Below are positions 33,391 through 45,300 of a stretch of DNA of 64,000 bases, piece after piece. The stretch is from NCBI GenBank assembly GCA_964019055.1, contig OZ025207.1, forward strand, positions 25,639,617-25,703,616, written 5' to 3'. This DNA comes from Anthopleura xanthogrammica. Taxonomy: Eukaryota; Cnidaria; Anthozoa; Actiniaria; Actiniidae. The first letter of the stretch is position 1, and each line of letters opens with the position of its first letter. The notes beneath the pieces are model-generated. The model searched no databases. It saw only the letters and a list, made by a program, of their open reading frames with translations, and had not been told where the DNA came from. Both the position numbers and the translations under genes were made by a program.

Positions 33391-34056
33391 TCTATGCCAT
33401 CACCGGCTGCGATACCACATCGTCCTTCGAAGGAAGAGGGGAAAGTCTGTGTGGGATGCTTGGAATGAAGCTTTTCTGAGGGTCCTACATGGAAAATACA
33501 CCGCTTTACATACCGACTATGTGGCATTTACTGGTCATTGAGTGATTTGTTGTTATTTATGACAAAATAGTTCTGAAAGCAAGGTTAACGCCACACGAAG
33601 AGAGAGCTTCACCAAAAAGGGTGGCAACTTTAAAGTATTCCACCAACGCAGGTTTGTTTGAGTTTGATATAGAGTATGAATTCTTTATAGCCAGGTTTCT
33701 ACACAGCTTTTCCCAGTCTCTATCATCTGGTTCCTTTTCCCCCTCGCTTTTTCAGGACGCTCTTCTACATCACTATAACAGAGCAGCGTGTACCAGACGA
33801 CCATCTAGATGACTTTAGAAAACCAGCAGAGGATTCCTGCACCAAACGGGTTCGGCTGCATGGGAGATGAGAAACAACCGCTGGCAGCCAGTTTGGACAA
33901 GACTCGATCCCAGAAGCGTCTAAAGCCTGCAGTGAATTGCTGAAGTGCGGATGCAAGAGTGGATGTTCCAGCTATCCGTTGCAAATGCTTAAAGGCAAAC
34001 ATTCCCTGCACAGAGCTTTGCAACCGTACTGAAGTTTGCCAGAATTCCGACACTTA
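33391..34056 (+). pseudogene. Broken transposon protein: TGCDT motif and Cys-rich CXC-like tail
   Basis: Frames must be pieced together. One block reads LPLFYAITGCDTTSSFEGRG, then shifts frame to KSVWDAWNEAFL; a further block, LFQDALLHHYNRAA, lies at about 33760; and a Cys-rich end contains SELLKCGCKSGCSS followed, in another frame, by CKCLKANIPCTELCN (33929-34030). The order TGCDT...KxxWxxW...DALL...CGCKxxC is one I associate with transposon-linked uncharacterised proteins in cnidarian genomes; that is from memory and not checked. Stops and at least two frameshifts make it non-functional. Confidence 0.55.
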
Positions 34057-34704
34057 GGAATATATTGCTTGAATTATATTGTTTAGAACTTTTGCGTGAG
34101 AGCCAAAAGCATTTAGTTTAGAACTGAATCAATGTGACCGGATCTTGGCTATTTTTGAGAGCCTGATTAAGTAAATTGAGTTACGTTGATCAAGATATGA
34201 CTCTAATGTATAGCCTAATTTACTGATAGAATGATCCTTATCAAGAAGTAGTCTCGCAACTATACTGATTCCCTACTTGCCAAACCGTGACTCCTCTTGA
34301 TATTTAGAAATATTTTCTACCATTTTCGTATTGTAAATAATATTTGAACAGATATTGGTTTGATTGGCAGATCAAAATTTTACCAGTTATCTCTATATTT
34401 CTGCTATTTCACATAACTGCACAACGGCCTCGTGGTATCGTGAAAATCACAAATTAAGAGAACTTTTCCGAACTTTTCGATATCTTCATGATAAGCTCGA
34501 CATTCAATCGGGAGAGTATTAATTAACTCGAGACATTTTGAAAAATAGTTTTATAAGGGTTTATTTAAAAATAAGTATATCCCATCCGCCCCCTCCCCCC
34601 CTGTTAGTACTTGCTTGGTTGGTGCCCATACCCCTCCCCTCCCACATAAAATACCATAAAATTAACCAATATCTTGTTAACATGTTTTAAGTACTATTTA
34701 ATAA

Positions 34705-35664
34705 ACGAGCAGGAGTGTTTTATCAGGTATAAAATCCCGAGGGCGAAGCCCGAGTGATTTTATACCTGATAAAACACGTGCTGCGAGTTTATTGATTAGC
34801 TTAAGAAACTCATTAATATTCAACGACCATTTTGTCCAATATCGATGAAATTATCATGTATTGATGCGAGAAAACAAAAGAAAAAGGCGGGTTGTTTGCA
34901 TTTGGGAATTGATCTACAGTAATAATAGATGAATAAAATTAGAAATTCAAATGTGCAGAACTTTTTCAGTATTTCATTTGCATGTGAAGTCTTTCGGGAC
35001 TAGCTTTTGGATGAGTAACAACATGCCTCCAAAGCGGCAGTTTAGGCCACCAAAGTCTAAAGAAGAAGAAAAAAACACATTGGAAGAGTGCATCCCAAAG
35101 TCCACACGTTCCTCTACGAAGTGGGCCTTTAAAGTCTTTTCCGAATGGCAAATTGGTAGAGCCAACAAAGATTCTTCCAAAGAGCAGCGTTCGTTTGAAA
35201 TTGACATTGGAATAGTACAATAAATAAAAGCTGTTCCAACGTTCTAGAAGATCTTGACTCGTTAGATTTTGAAGTCGCAGATGAATTGTTAAGTAACATG
35301 GTTTTACCAGATACTTCTAACCCAGCCAAAGTTGTTATGTCGGGCTCAGTATTCAACAATTATACTTTTCATTTGAGTAAGTAACAAAGCAATCACGAAA
35401 TAAATGTTATGATTATTCAATGCCTGTTATATTTCATTTTTGTACTGCCTAAGGACATGAAGCATTATATAATGACACATGTGCCATTTTATAATGCTTC
35501 ATGTTCATTTGCATTCCATTGTTCTTCTATTCTACCCCATTATTCCCCTGGCCCGAATTCAAATCCCTCCCCGGGCTTTAAATTTGAAAAGTACTTTATG
35601 CGGTATAAAATGTTTTCCTCGTGACCAAAAGTGAGCATCGGATTGGACAAAATGGTCGTTGAAT
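34705..35664. mobile_element. Nested non-autonomous element with TIRs
   Basis: CATTAATATTCAACGACCAT near 34810 is the reverse complement of ATGGTCGTTGAATATTAATG near 35650, defining terminal repeats. Near the left end is a hairpin, TGTTTTATCAGGTATAAAAT ... ATTTTATACCTGATAAAACA. The element splits the right TIR of the surrounding transposon. Confidence 0.6.
35023..35223 (+). pseudogene. Crypton/ZMYM-type recombinase-like protein, N-terminal remnant
   Basis: From the ATG at 35023 the frame reads MPPKRQFRPPKSKEEE and then PKSTRSSTKWAFKVFSEW, resembling the start of proteins with the Crypton-derived tyrosine-recombinase-like domain. It stops at 35223. About 25 bases on, another frame (EDLDSLDFEVADELL ... 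VFNNYTFHL, 35247-35386) looks like an acidic segment and C-terminal tail. The catalytic middle is missing, so this is an internal-deletion derivative. The family link is a tentative resemblance. Confidence 0.4.
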
Positions 35665-35905
35665 ATTAATGAGTTTTTTAAACTAACTTTACTAAGCAAG
35701 ATAAATATTTTCCTGTCTCTTTCTTTTTCCTTTTGTCTTGAGGGATTATGGTGCTTTGACAAAATTGCCCCTCCCCTCCCCCCTTACTGTCCGATATTTT
35801 GGCACCCCTTCTGAATCTGTTTGGCATGACCCAAGGAACACCTGTGCCAAGTTTGGTGCTTGTACTCAAAAGTGCACAAAAAAATCATTAAGCCACCCTA
35901 CTATG

Positions 35906-36160
35906 AGTCAAATAGGAAAATTACCAATATTTCATATTCGAGTATTTGGAAATCAATGAAAAGTATTAAAAACAACGTATTTAGCTTTCCAGCGAAATAG
36001 ATCAGTAGACATGTTGACTAAAAAAGATTTTCAAACTGACCTAATAAATGTTGAACTGAATTTTCTCTTGTCACTTCATCCTTCATCAGAGTAAAAATGC
36101 TAAACAGGTGTGGAAATCGGAAAGTTTGAGTCACATTTGCATTCAAAACAAAAGACTTGT
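35906..36160. repeat. Remainder of the split TIR element of the inverted unit, then unique DNA
   Basis: TGAGTCAAATAGGAAAATTACC to GTATTTGGAAATCAATG continues the TIR that was broken at 32616. Homology to the duplicated units ends at about 35975. Confidence 0.6.
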
Positions 36161-36168
36161 ACACCCTT

Positions 36169-36200
36169 CAGTAGCTCAGTTAGTTAGTGCGCGGCCTTAC
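36169..36200 (+). other. tRNA-like A-box fragment
   Basis: CAGTAGCTCAGTTAGTTAGTGC resembles the 5' quarter of a tRNA with an A box. No B box, anticodon arm or acceptor complement follows, so it is a fragment (SINE-like), not a tRNA gene. Confidence 0.4.
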
Positions 36201-36234
36201 AAAGCAATTCAAGACGAGGCTCCGGGGAAACAAT

Positions 36235-37395
36235 GAAGTAATCCTAATATATTCTTTTGTTTCCCCGGAGACTCGCCTTAAATTTCGTTGTGCGTGATCA
36301 CTCAACCAGAATATCGAAACGTGGACTATTAAAGTCCCAAAACCGAGGGCCAAATGAAGCTAGCCTACATTATTTATCCGTGATCTTTGGCACTAATTAT
36401 CAACGCTTGTCTACGCACCGTGTACTCAGATATATATGGGTTGTTTATTCAACCGCATTCCTTTCGCCCTTTGGCTTGCTGCCACTACTCATAAGATATC
36501 TTTTCTTGATCGAGCCATGCTTTCAAAACACTAACAGTTAAATGAAGCTAGGTTTCGTTCGCCTCTATCATTCTGCCAGAAAGCATCTAGTTATCTCAAC
36601 GGTGATCTGAGGTAAGTCACGTTTTGTGTGTAGCAAGCTCTTGCAATGATTCTTACTTATATGAATGTATGTTAACGAAGTGAACTGAATCTGGGACTGT
36701 TTCAAGCTGTTCCAGTACTTACGCATTTGTTTGCTTTTGAATCCTTATTAATGGTACTAAAAATAAGATTGCAATATACTTTCTATATAGATAATCACTA
36801 AACATTGAATATACTGGAGACTAAATAAATGCGTGTATATATATATATATATATTTGAACTTTGTCTGTCTCGCTTGTTTGGAACTGCTCCTAATGAGAC
36901 TTGTAAGGCTAATCCACGTACTTTATGTGAGTAAAAAATATATAAACTCAACAAACCCAAATACTAATAATGACGCTTCATAACAAAACTACCACTATCC
37001 TTTTTGAAATCTTTTTTCATATTCAAATGTCAAAATACCAATACATTAGTGAACATAATCATGCTCGTTAAGGCTTTTATTGAAACTGCGCGTTGAACTG
37101 TAATAGTTAAGTTAACCTCAGTTTTGTCAATTCAGACCTAGTTTCCAATCCCGGTACTACGTTATTACTACATTTATTACAATTTCTAACTTCAATGACC
37201 ATATATAATTGCGTGCTAATCCCGATTAAGAATTTCACCCGGGAGTCAAAAATATCTGAACAAAATTTGAATTTCAAATGAGCTGGTCGTGGGGACATTA
37301 TGATACAATAGCCCACTTTCGAGATTCTTGTTGAGTGATCACGCACAAAGTAATTAAAGACGAGGCTCCGGGAAACGATGAAGTAATCCTAATTT
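36235..37395. mobile_element. About 1.15-kb non-autonomous element with TIRs
   Basis: The left end (GGAGACTCGCCTTAAATTTC, then TTGTGCGTGATCACTCAACC) and right end (GTTGAGTGATCACGCACAAAG, then GACGAGGCTCCGG) are inverted repeats of about 70 bases. ATCCTAAT words flank both. The interior has a (TA)n run at 36836-36854 and no recognised transposase. Confidence 0.5.
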
Positions 37396-37397
37396 AT

Positions 37398-37664
37398 TAC
37401 ACATTTAGGGTCGATATCCGTGAAATAAAGCCGTGAATAAAAACCATATCAGTGAAGTGATACGATATCACTTCATGGCAAACTGTCCAATAAAAATCTC
37501 GCGATATATACTAATGTATAATCGACCCTAAATGTGTTATAAATAAATTATTACATGTTAAGAGCTGATATCGTTTTTATTCACTCGTTTTCCGTATCAT
37601 ATCGCTCACTTGCTCGCGGACTCGATTAAAAACGATACCAGGCTCTTAATCTTAACATGTGATA
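37398..37664. repeat. Two adjacent fold-back elements
   Basis: ACACATTTAGGGTCGAT (37398) pairs with ATCGACCCTAAATGTGT (about 37521-37537). CATGTTAAGAGC (about 37555) pairs with GCTCTTAATCTTAACATG (about 37644-37661). Both look like MITEs inserted next to each other. Confidence 0.65.
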
Positions 37665-37679
37665 ATCTGTATATATTCC

Positions 37680-38959
37680 AATTTTTCGAAATGAAAGTGG
37701 TCTATCATTGTTTGCCTCAGGCAAATTCTATTTTTTCGCGTTGACAAAGCTGTACATTTCCGTGAATGTCTTGAGAGCGAGTTAAGAACCAAGTGTGAGC
37801 GCTTGATTGAAATTAAGTACATTTTACGGTTGTTATCTAGATAGCCTTTGTAGAGAACTGGAGAAACTCCAGACGAAACATGAGCCTAATTTCGAAGAGT
37901 ACGGCAACATCGGGAAAGCATGGTTTTCATATCTTAACCACAGGGGCCCCAATTTAGATAAAGGTAAAAGGTGAAAATAAAATCGGAAAAAAATTGCGTT
38001 TAATTAATTTTTTTAATTCAAGGTCAAGATAACGTCCTCTATAATACGAACGAGCAAAAAAATCCGTAAAAAATGCACTAGAACATTTTTTTTCGCGCGT
38101 GCCTTTGTTTTCCCATATAATTTCCCTATCGTATCCTACTAGGTATGTGTGGAATTATGTCAATATAATTTAACAAGGGAGGAAAGTCAAGCCGCCATCT
38201 TGAACAACACAACACACTTTAAACCACGATTTCACCTTCTTTTAAACCACAAACTCCCGAAAAAAACTTGACCAAAATGTTCCCTAGGATGGGGGATTCA
38301 ATTTTTTAAAAGTCGTTTTGATCTTCCTCACCGAATTCTCGAAACGAAATTTACGTGCAGAAAATTTTTCGCTGGCTGAAGATTTCCTGACTATCTTCTG
38401 TACGGAGTGTTACGTGGCGCGGGACTGGAACGAGACCAATTTCGACCTTACTACTCTCCCGCTTAGGCATTTTGTCACGTGTACAAAACCCACCACCAAC
38501 CACCCCCGTGCCCACAGGGCTAGTTTTGTTCTTGAAAAATTCTTCGACAAAGTTCGAAATTTTTACACTTTATTGGTTAATTTTACTTTGAAAACGAAAA
38601 ATAACTACAGATAATCCAACATAACGTCAGGTTTGGTGAATTTAACTTGGATGTCATTCATTCAACTCCAAATTTTGGAGATTTCCGTACTTTTTTCAAG
38701 ACAAAGCTGCACCAAACAGGTGAACACTGGCAAAAAATGGTGAGCAAAAACTTAACTTTAGCTTAAAATTACGCTTCTCGTCTTAGCCGAAACTCGTTAA
38801 AGGATTGAACATATTTCAGTGAATGAAATAAGCTAAAGTTAAGTTTTTGCTCGCCATTTTTTGCCAGGGTTTTTTAGCATAACACAAAGCAATAAGAGCT
38901 TGCTTCCATTTGGAAAACAGATTCACTCCAAGCAACATATAAATACGACTTAACGTTAT
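37680..38959. other. Intergenic DNA with one MITE; no gene identified
   Basis: The frame at 38318-38614 has no motif I recognise. A fold-back element lies at 38724-38868: CTGGCAAAAAATGGTGAGC at the left and GCTCGCCATTTTTTGCCAG at the right, with AACTTAACTTTAGC inside each arm. Confidence 0.5.
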
Positions 38960-39320
38960 AATATATAAATTTAGGTACTACCTAAAAGCGGAGTTCCCAA
39001 GGAATAGTATTTATAGTGCTAAATACGTGTGGCAATTGTGTGACGCGGCATTACGCCGGTTACGAAACAGCGTGACCACTTTTTTCTGATTTTACAAGAA
39101 GGAAAAACTGAAAGAAAAACCATTATTTTAAGCCTTCAAAAGCATGCTTCAGAAAACTTATTCAGTTCAAAATAAGAAAAACAATTCTAGATTATAGAAC
39201 ATATAAATATAATATATGTATAGAACAAAGTATTTTATTCAGCAAATGTTAAGTTAAAACATTTTTTTTATGTGTGATTTTTTGAAAAGTGAACTACACT
39301 GAAAATTGTCGAAAAATAGT
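38960..39320. repeat. Dispersed repeat copy directly upstream of the SLC22 gene
   Basis: It matches 5740-6480 and 28855-29340 (CTAAAAGCGGAGTTCCC, CAGCGTGACCACTT, GAACTACACTGAAAATTG) and shows the SINE-free form. It ends about 37 bases before the SLC22 start codon, so any proximal 5' regulatory DNA here is repeat-derived unless transcription starts further upstream. Confidence 0.65.
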
Positions 39321-39356
39321 ATAAACATTGAATAGTGTTTTATTCCTAGCAGAAAA

Positions 39357-42300
39357 ATGACAGTATTATCAGACGAGGCTGTGGAGAAAATTGGAAGCTT
39401 TGGTCGTTTTCAGCTACGAATCACACTTATTGCAAGCTATTCCATCTTTTTCAATACTGCAGTGTTGATGGTGATGACATTTAGTACTGCCGAACCTCCA
39501 TGGAGATGTTCAGCAAACACTACTTCATGTACGTTGAATGGAACTTTTAAAGTAGGCGACAAACACTACAAACACCGATGTGGTATTCCACGTAAAGACT
39601 GGGAATTTGCTGTGGAAGGAGATTTTGACTCTATTGTAACCGAGGTACGAGATGTTCATGTTCCTTACTTTCTTCCTTTCTTCTCCCTCTTCATTCATCT
39701 CCCTCTCATGACTCTATTCGTTGACACATTCATTCATTCATTCATATACCCAAACATTCATTCTTTCGTCCATCCATCTATTCATTCATCCATTCATTCA
39801 TTCATTCATTCATTCATTCATTCATTCATTCATTCATTCATTCATCCATCCATCCATCCATTCATTCATTCATTCATTTATTCATTCATTCATTCATTCA
39901 TCCATTCATTCATTCATTCATTCATATACCCATACATTCATGCTTTCGTCCATCCATCTATTCATTCATCCATTCATCCATCCATTCATTCATTCATTCA
40001 TTCATCCATTCATTCATTCATTCATTCATTCATTCATCCATCCATCCATTCATTCATTCATTCATTCATTCATTCATCCATCCATCCATCCATCCATTCA
40101 TTCATTCATTCATTCATTCATTCAATCATTCATTCCTTCATTCATCCATTCATTCATTCATTCATCCATCCATTCATCCATTTATTCATCCATCCATCTA
40201 TTCATCGATCCCTCCATCCCTCCATTCACTCATTCATTCATCCATCCATCCATCTATTCATCCATCCATCGATCCCTCCATCCATCCATTCATCCATCCA
40301 TCCATCCATCCATCTATTCATCGATCCCTCCATCCCTCCATTCATCCATTCATCCATTCATCCATCCATCTATTCATCGATCCCTCCATCCATCCATCCA
40401 TCCATCTATTCATCCATCCATCCATCCATCCATTCATATATTCATCCATCCATCCATCCATTCACTCATTCATTCATTCATTCATTCATTCATTCACTTT
40501 CTTTAATTTTTTTCATCCATCCATCCATTCACTCATTCATTCATTCAATTCCTTCAATTCCTTCAATTCCTTCAATTCCTATCTCCCTCCCATCCGTCTA
40601 CCCGTTGGCTCATTCATTCATTCATTCATTCATTCATTCATTCATTCATTCATTCATTCATTCATTCATTCATTCATTCATTCATTCATTCATTCATTCA
40701 TTCATTCATTCATTCATTCATTCATTCATTCATTCATTCATTCATTCATTCATTCATTCATTCATTCATTCATTCATTCATTCATTCATTCATTCATTCA
40801 TTCATTCATTCATTCATTCATTCATTCATTCATTCATTCATTCATTCATTCATTCATTCATTCATTCATTCATTCATTCATTCATTCATTCATTCATTCA
40901 TTCATTCATTCATTCATTCATTCATTCATTCATTCATTCATTCATTCATTCATTCATTCATTCATTCATTCATTCATTCATTCATTCATTCATTCATTCA
41001 TTCATTCATTCATTCATTCATTCATTCATTCATTCATTCATTCATTCATTCATTCATTCATTCATTCATTCATTCATTCATTCATTCATTCATTCATTCA
41101 TTCATTCATTCATTCATTCATTCATTCATTCATTCATTCATTCATTCATTTATTCATCCATCAATCAATTCATCCAATTCTTCTTAACGTTTACAGTGGG
41201 ATCTGGTCTGTGAAAAAGCTACATTAACAAGTTTGGTAAACTCTCTAATATTCATAGTGTGGATATTCGGTTCCCTGGTGTCCAGTGTTTTAAGTGATAA
41301 ATACGGCAGAAAGGCAGTTATTTTCCCATGCAGTTTCTTCACCTGCATATGTGCACTGGTCTCCGCCTTTGCACAACGCTACTGGGTATTCGCGCTCTTT
41401 AGATCCCTGGCTGGGATCGGGATTGGTGAGTCGCTATGTTATGTCTCACATTTATTAGCCATTTCAAGTTTCCATTTCGTTTCATTTCGTGTCGATTCGT
41501 TTCGTTTCGTTTCATTTTATTAGCGAATTTATATCCATATAAATTAAAGTTAATTATACAACCATTAGAATCGGTCAATGGTAGTGGTGTAAGCCTCGCT
41601 TAGTTACCAAGAGAAACAAAGAGGCCTTTGATTTTTATATAAACAAACTGTAATATAATATGCTGTTGGGATAAAGGATGGTTGGTACAAGGGTCAGTTA
41701 ACCTCACGCAATCCACGTGCTTCCAATTAGGTCAGCCAATCACGTTTTGTTGTGGCATGTTAACTGAAGTTGTAATTAACCTCAGTCACGTTCCAGTTAA
41801 TTCACTGTGTTCACTGCTCGCCGAAAGCTCAGTATCAGCCTAAAGTTTATAGTTTTCTGGCATTCTGTTTTGTGCATTTAAAGAATTTTGTGGTGCATTT
41901 AAAAATTTTCATCGATACAATACCCCTCAGTGGAATAACACTTGAAAACCTCTAAGACATCAAGCCGTTTTGTGACTCTTCGAAATGCCGCGTACAAGCC
42001 TACGAAGACAACAAGCTATGTTCATTGATCGAGACGCTTTGGCCGCCATGACGGTTAAACAACTGCGAGAACTCTGTCATACCCGTAAGATCCCATCCTC
42101 GGGCAACCGTCAGGCATTGATTCGCCGCTTGGAAAATGTGCAAGACTCTCAAGACATTCAAGACCCTCAAGACTCAACCGATGGAATACGGGAACGCCCC
42201 CAAAACAGCATCTTCACAGAGGAACAACTAGCCGCTGTGAAATCCCTTATTAAAGATACAGTGAAGGAGACATCCAGAGAGATAGCATCTGAAGCCGCAC

Positions 42301-45300
42301 GTGCCGCGGTCAGAGCAATATCGGACGTAAACTTGGTACTTCCCCCGCAAAACCCCACAGAACAACAATTACGACTAACTTCAACTTCAACTTCAATCGA
42401 AACGCCATCTCCCCCCACGGATACAGAGTCCTCTTTCCCTTCGTCGGCTTTTTCTAGCCAAGATCTTCCCGCAAACTACATACGCGAGATCCAGACGGAT
42501 GAGTTTTTTGATTTAGATAAACTTTTACCAAAAAACCTGAGCTTCCACGATGAAGACGACAATTTGACTTTGTCGCTTGATAATTCTGTAATCAAAGTCA
42601 CCAAGAAACGGCGCAATAATACTGCCATTAGTGATGTGGAACAGTGGACTACAGCATTCACTACTTATATGAGTGTATTTACTCTAAAATATCCATTTCG
42701 GGCTCAAGAGCTACTTAGCTATATGAGATTAATTAGGTATGCCGCAAGGGTTCATAAAGGTCTAGGGTGGGCTATATACGACTATAAATTTAGGCAAAAG
42801 GCGGGCGTAGACAAGTCGCTAGTTTGGTCCGCAATGGATCAGCAGTTATGGTTAACTATTTTTACTGTGGCGCCTTTAGCTCTCAAAGAGGAATACCCTC
42901 TTTTTTACAATGGCCCCCTCACTAGTGCCTCACGGGGGGGCGACAGAGGTGTATGCCACAGGTATAATCGAAGTGGAAACTGCGATAGGAACCCATGCGA
43001 GTTTCAGCACAAATGTAACAAATGTCGGGGACCCCATCCCGGCTGGGAATGCCAATCTTCGCCACGCATTAGCAGGGGATATGGGGACAGCGCCAGGGAA
43101 CGATCAGACCACCGAGGCTCAAAGTCTAGCACCTCCAGTAACTCCAAATAGAGGTATGGGTTCCCTCCCAACTCCTATTGACGTTGATGAGTTGGAAAAA
43201 ATACTATTGGACCATCCAGATCAATTATTTGTCTTTAGACTGTGCCAAACATTTAGGGAAGGGGCCAATATTGGTTTCTCCGGGCCCCGGGTACCTCGCT
43301 TTTCGAGAAATCTACCAACCGCTTTAGCTCAACCAGACATTGTTGCATCCAACCTTTCCAAGGAAGTATCACTCGGCCGAGTGGCGGGCCCCTTTTCACA
43401 TCCACCCTTCCCAAACTTTCAAGTCTCTCCCATCGGCCTTGTACCTAAAAAACACTCTGATAAATTCAGAACTATTTTTCATCTCTCCTTCCCCAAGTCT
43501 GGAGACAGTAGTATCAACTATTCTATTCCTAAGGAGGATTTTAGCTTGAATTATATAACTATCGACAACGCGATAGCAGGCATTTTAGAACAAGGTCAAG
43601 GCTGTTTTCTTGCCAAAACAGACATCGATTCTGCTTTTCGTAATATACCTCTAAGCCCTAATGACTACGAGTTATTCGGTATGCATTGGGATGGCCAATA
43701 TTACTATGATATGGTCCTTCCTTTTGGTTTGCGGAGCGCTCCGTATATCTTTAACCAACTATCTGAGGCAGTAGAGTGGATTCTTTTCAATCATTGTGGC
43801 ATATCCTTTGTCTGTCACATTTTAGATGATTTTCTTATCCTTGAGCCACCGTCCCCCTCCCCCCCTCATGACCTGTACTGTCGACAAAGCTTATCTAGTA
43901 TGCTTTTAGCTTTCAAGAATCTTGGCATTCCCATTGCACCTCACAAGACACAGGGACCTTCTACATCCCTTGAATTCATGGGTATTGTGTTAGATTCTTC
44001 TAGAATGGAAGCTCGTCTCCCACAAGATAAGGTAGAGCGTCTTTCCCTTGCCTTTGTTTCTTTTAAAAAGAGGAAGTCTTGTACCCTTAAAGAATTACAG
44101 TCCCTCATTGGTACCCTTAACTTTGCTTGCAAGGTTGTTCCACCAGGCCGACCTTTTTTGCAGCGTATGATACAACTCACCCGCAATGTTTCGTCTGCAA
44201 ACCACCACATTAAATTAAACAAAGGTTTTTTCAAAGATCTCGCAATGTGGGAGACATTTATCACAGACTGGAACGGTTCTAATTTTTTCCTGTCCTCCTC
44301 GTGGACCACTTCCGCTACCCTATCTCTTTACACGGATGCCTCGGGCTCGATAGGTTTTAGGGGAATTTTTGGCTCTCAATGGTTCCAAGGCACTTGGCAA
44401 TCTCATCAGCGGCTAGAGCATCCTGACATCTCTATTGCCTGGCAGGAACTGTATGCTCTAGTAGTCGCCTGCCAATTGTGGGCCAGCGTTTTCTCTAATA
44501 AGCGCATCTTGTTTTTCTGTGACAACCAGTCTGTTGTCAACATTGTGAATTCCAAGCGGTCCCACGTGCCGCGAGTCATGGACCTAGTCCGTCACCTTAC
44601 GCTTCTGACGTGAAAGTTTAATTTCTATGTAAGGACTCAGCACATTGAGGGAAAAAGAAACGAAATCGCTGACTCTCTCTCTCGCTTTCAGATGGATCGC
44701 TTCCGAGAACTGGCACCTTACGCCGACCTAGCTCCCTGCCCTGTGCCATCAACACTCCTGCATATCTAGCGACAGATATACAACATTACCTCACCCTTTC
44801 TGTAGCAGCTTCTACAAAGCAAACCTATAGCTCAGGTGAAAAACGTTTTCTTGAATTCTTCTCCTTATACAGACCCCCCAATACTCAGCTACTGCCTACC
44901 AATGAAGAATCTCTAATCCAATATGTCGCATATTTAGCCAGATCAATTAAATACTCCTCCATCAAAGGTTATCTATCAGCAGTACGACACCTACACATCA
45001 GGTGTGGATATGAACTTGATCTTAAAAAATTCCATCGCCTTCATCTGGTTTGCCAAGGTATAAAGCGATCTCAAGGGTGTTCCACTCGAACTCGCCTACC
45101 CATCACAGTTAGTCACCTTAATATATTCTACTCTCTCCTTGCTATCAAGCACACCAATAATTACGACTCTCTCATGATCTGGTCAGCAATGACCCTAGCA
45201 TTTTTTGGTTTTCTCCGCCTCGGGGAGCTCACATGTAATTCACAGTTCTGCCCTGACACTCATCTAACACCACTTGATGTTACTTTCTATCCATCCTCCA

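Larger units (their letters stand above)
32617..35905. mobile_element. DNA transposon with about 370-bp TIRs, itself interrupted
   Basis: The left end TAGTAGGGTGGCTTA (32617) and right end TAAGCCACCCTACTA (35905) begin TIRs that extend about 370 bases. The right TIR is split by a nested insert at about 34705-35664. The element sits inside the TIR of the 781-bp element of the inverted unit, with a 3-bp duplication TGA (CATGA/TAGTAGG ... CCTACTA/TGAGTC). The interior encodes a broken protein (33391-34056). A 3-bp duplication and such TIRs do not by themselves fix the superfamily. Confidence 0.7.

Noticed and set aside
33765..34053. Minus-strand frames MHPHFSNSLQ and MSEFWQTSVR
   Set aside because: They are the antisense of the Cys-rich transposon protein, which has recognisable motifs on the plus strand.
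36169..36200. tRNA gene
   Set aside because: Only an A-box-like stretch exists; no anticodon loop, T arm or acceptor partner.
39357..41213. 618-residue Ser/Ile/His repeat protein continuing from SLC22 exon 1
   Set aside because: It is the (TTCA)n array read in frame. A donor at 39644 and an acceptor at 41196 restore the transporter sequence.
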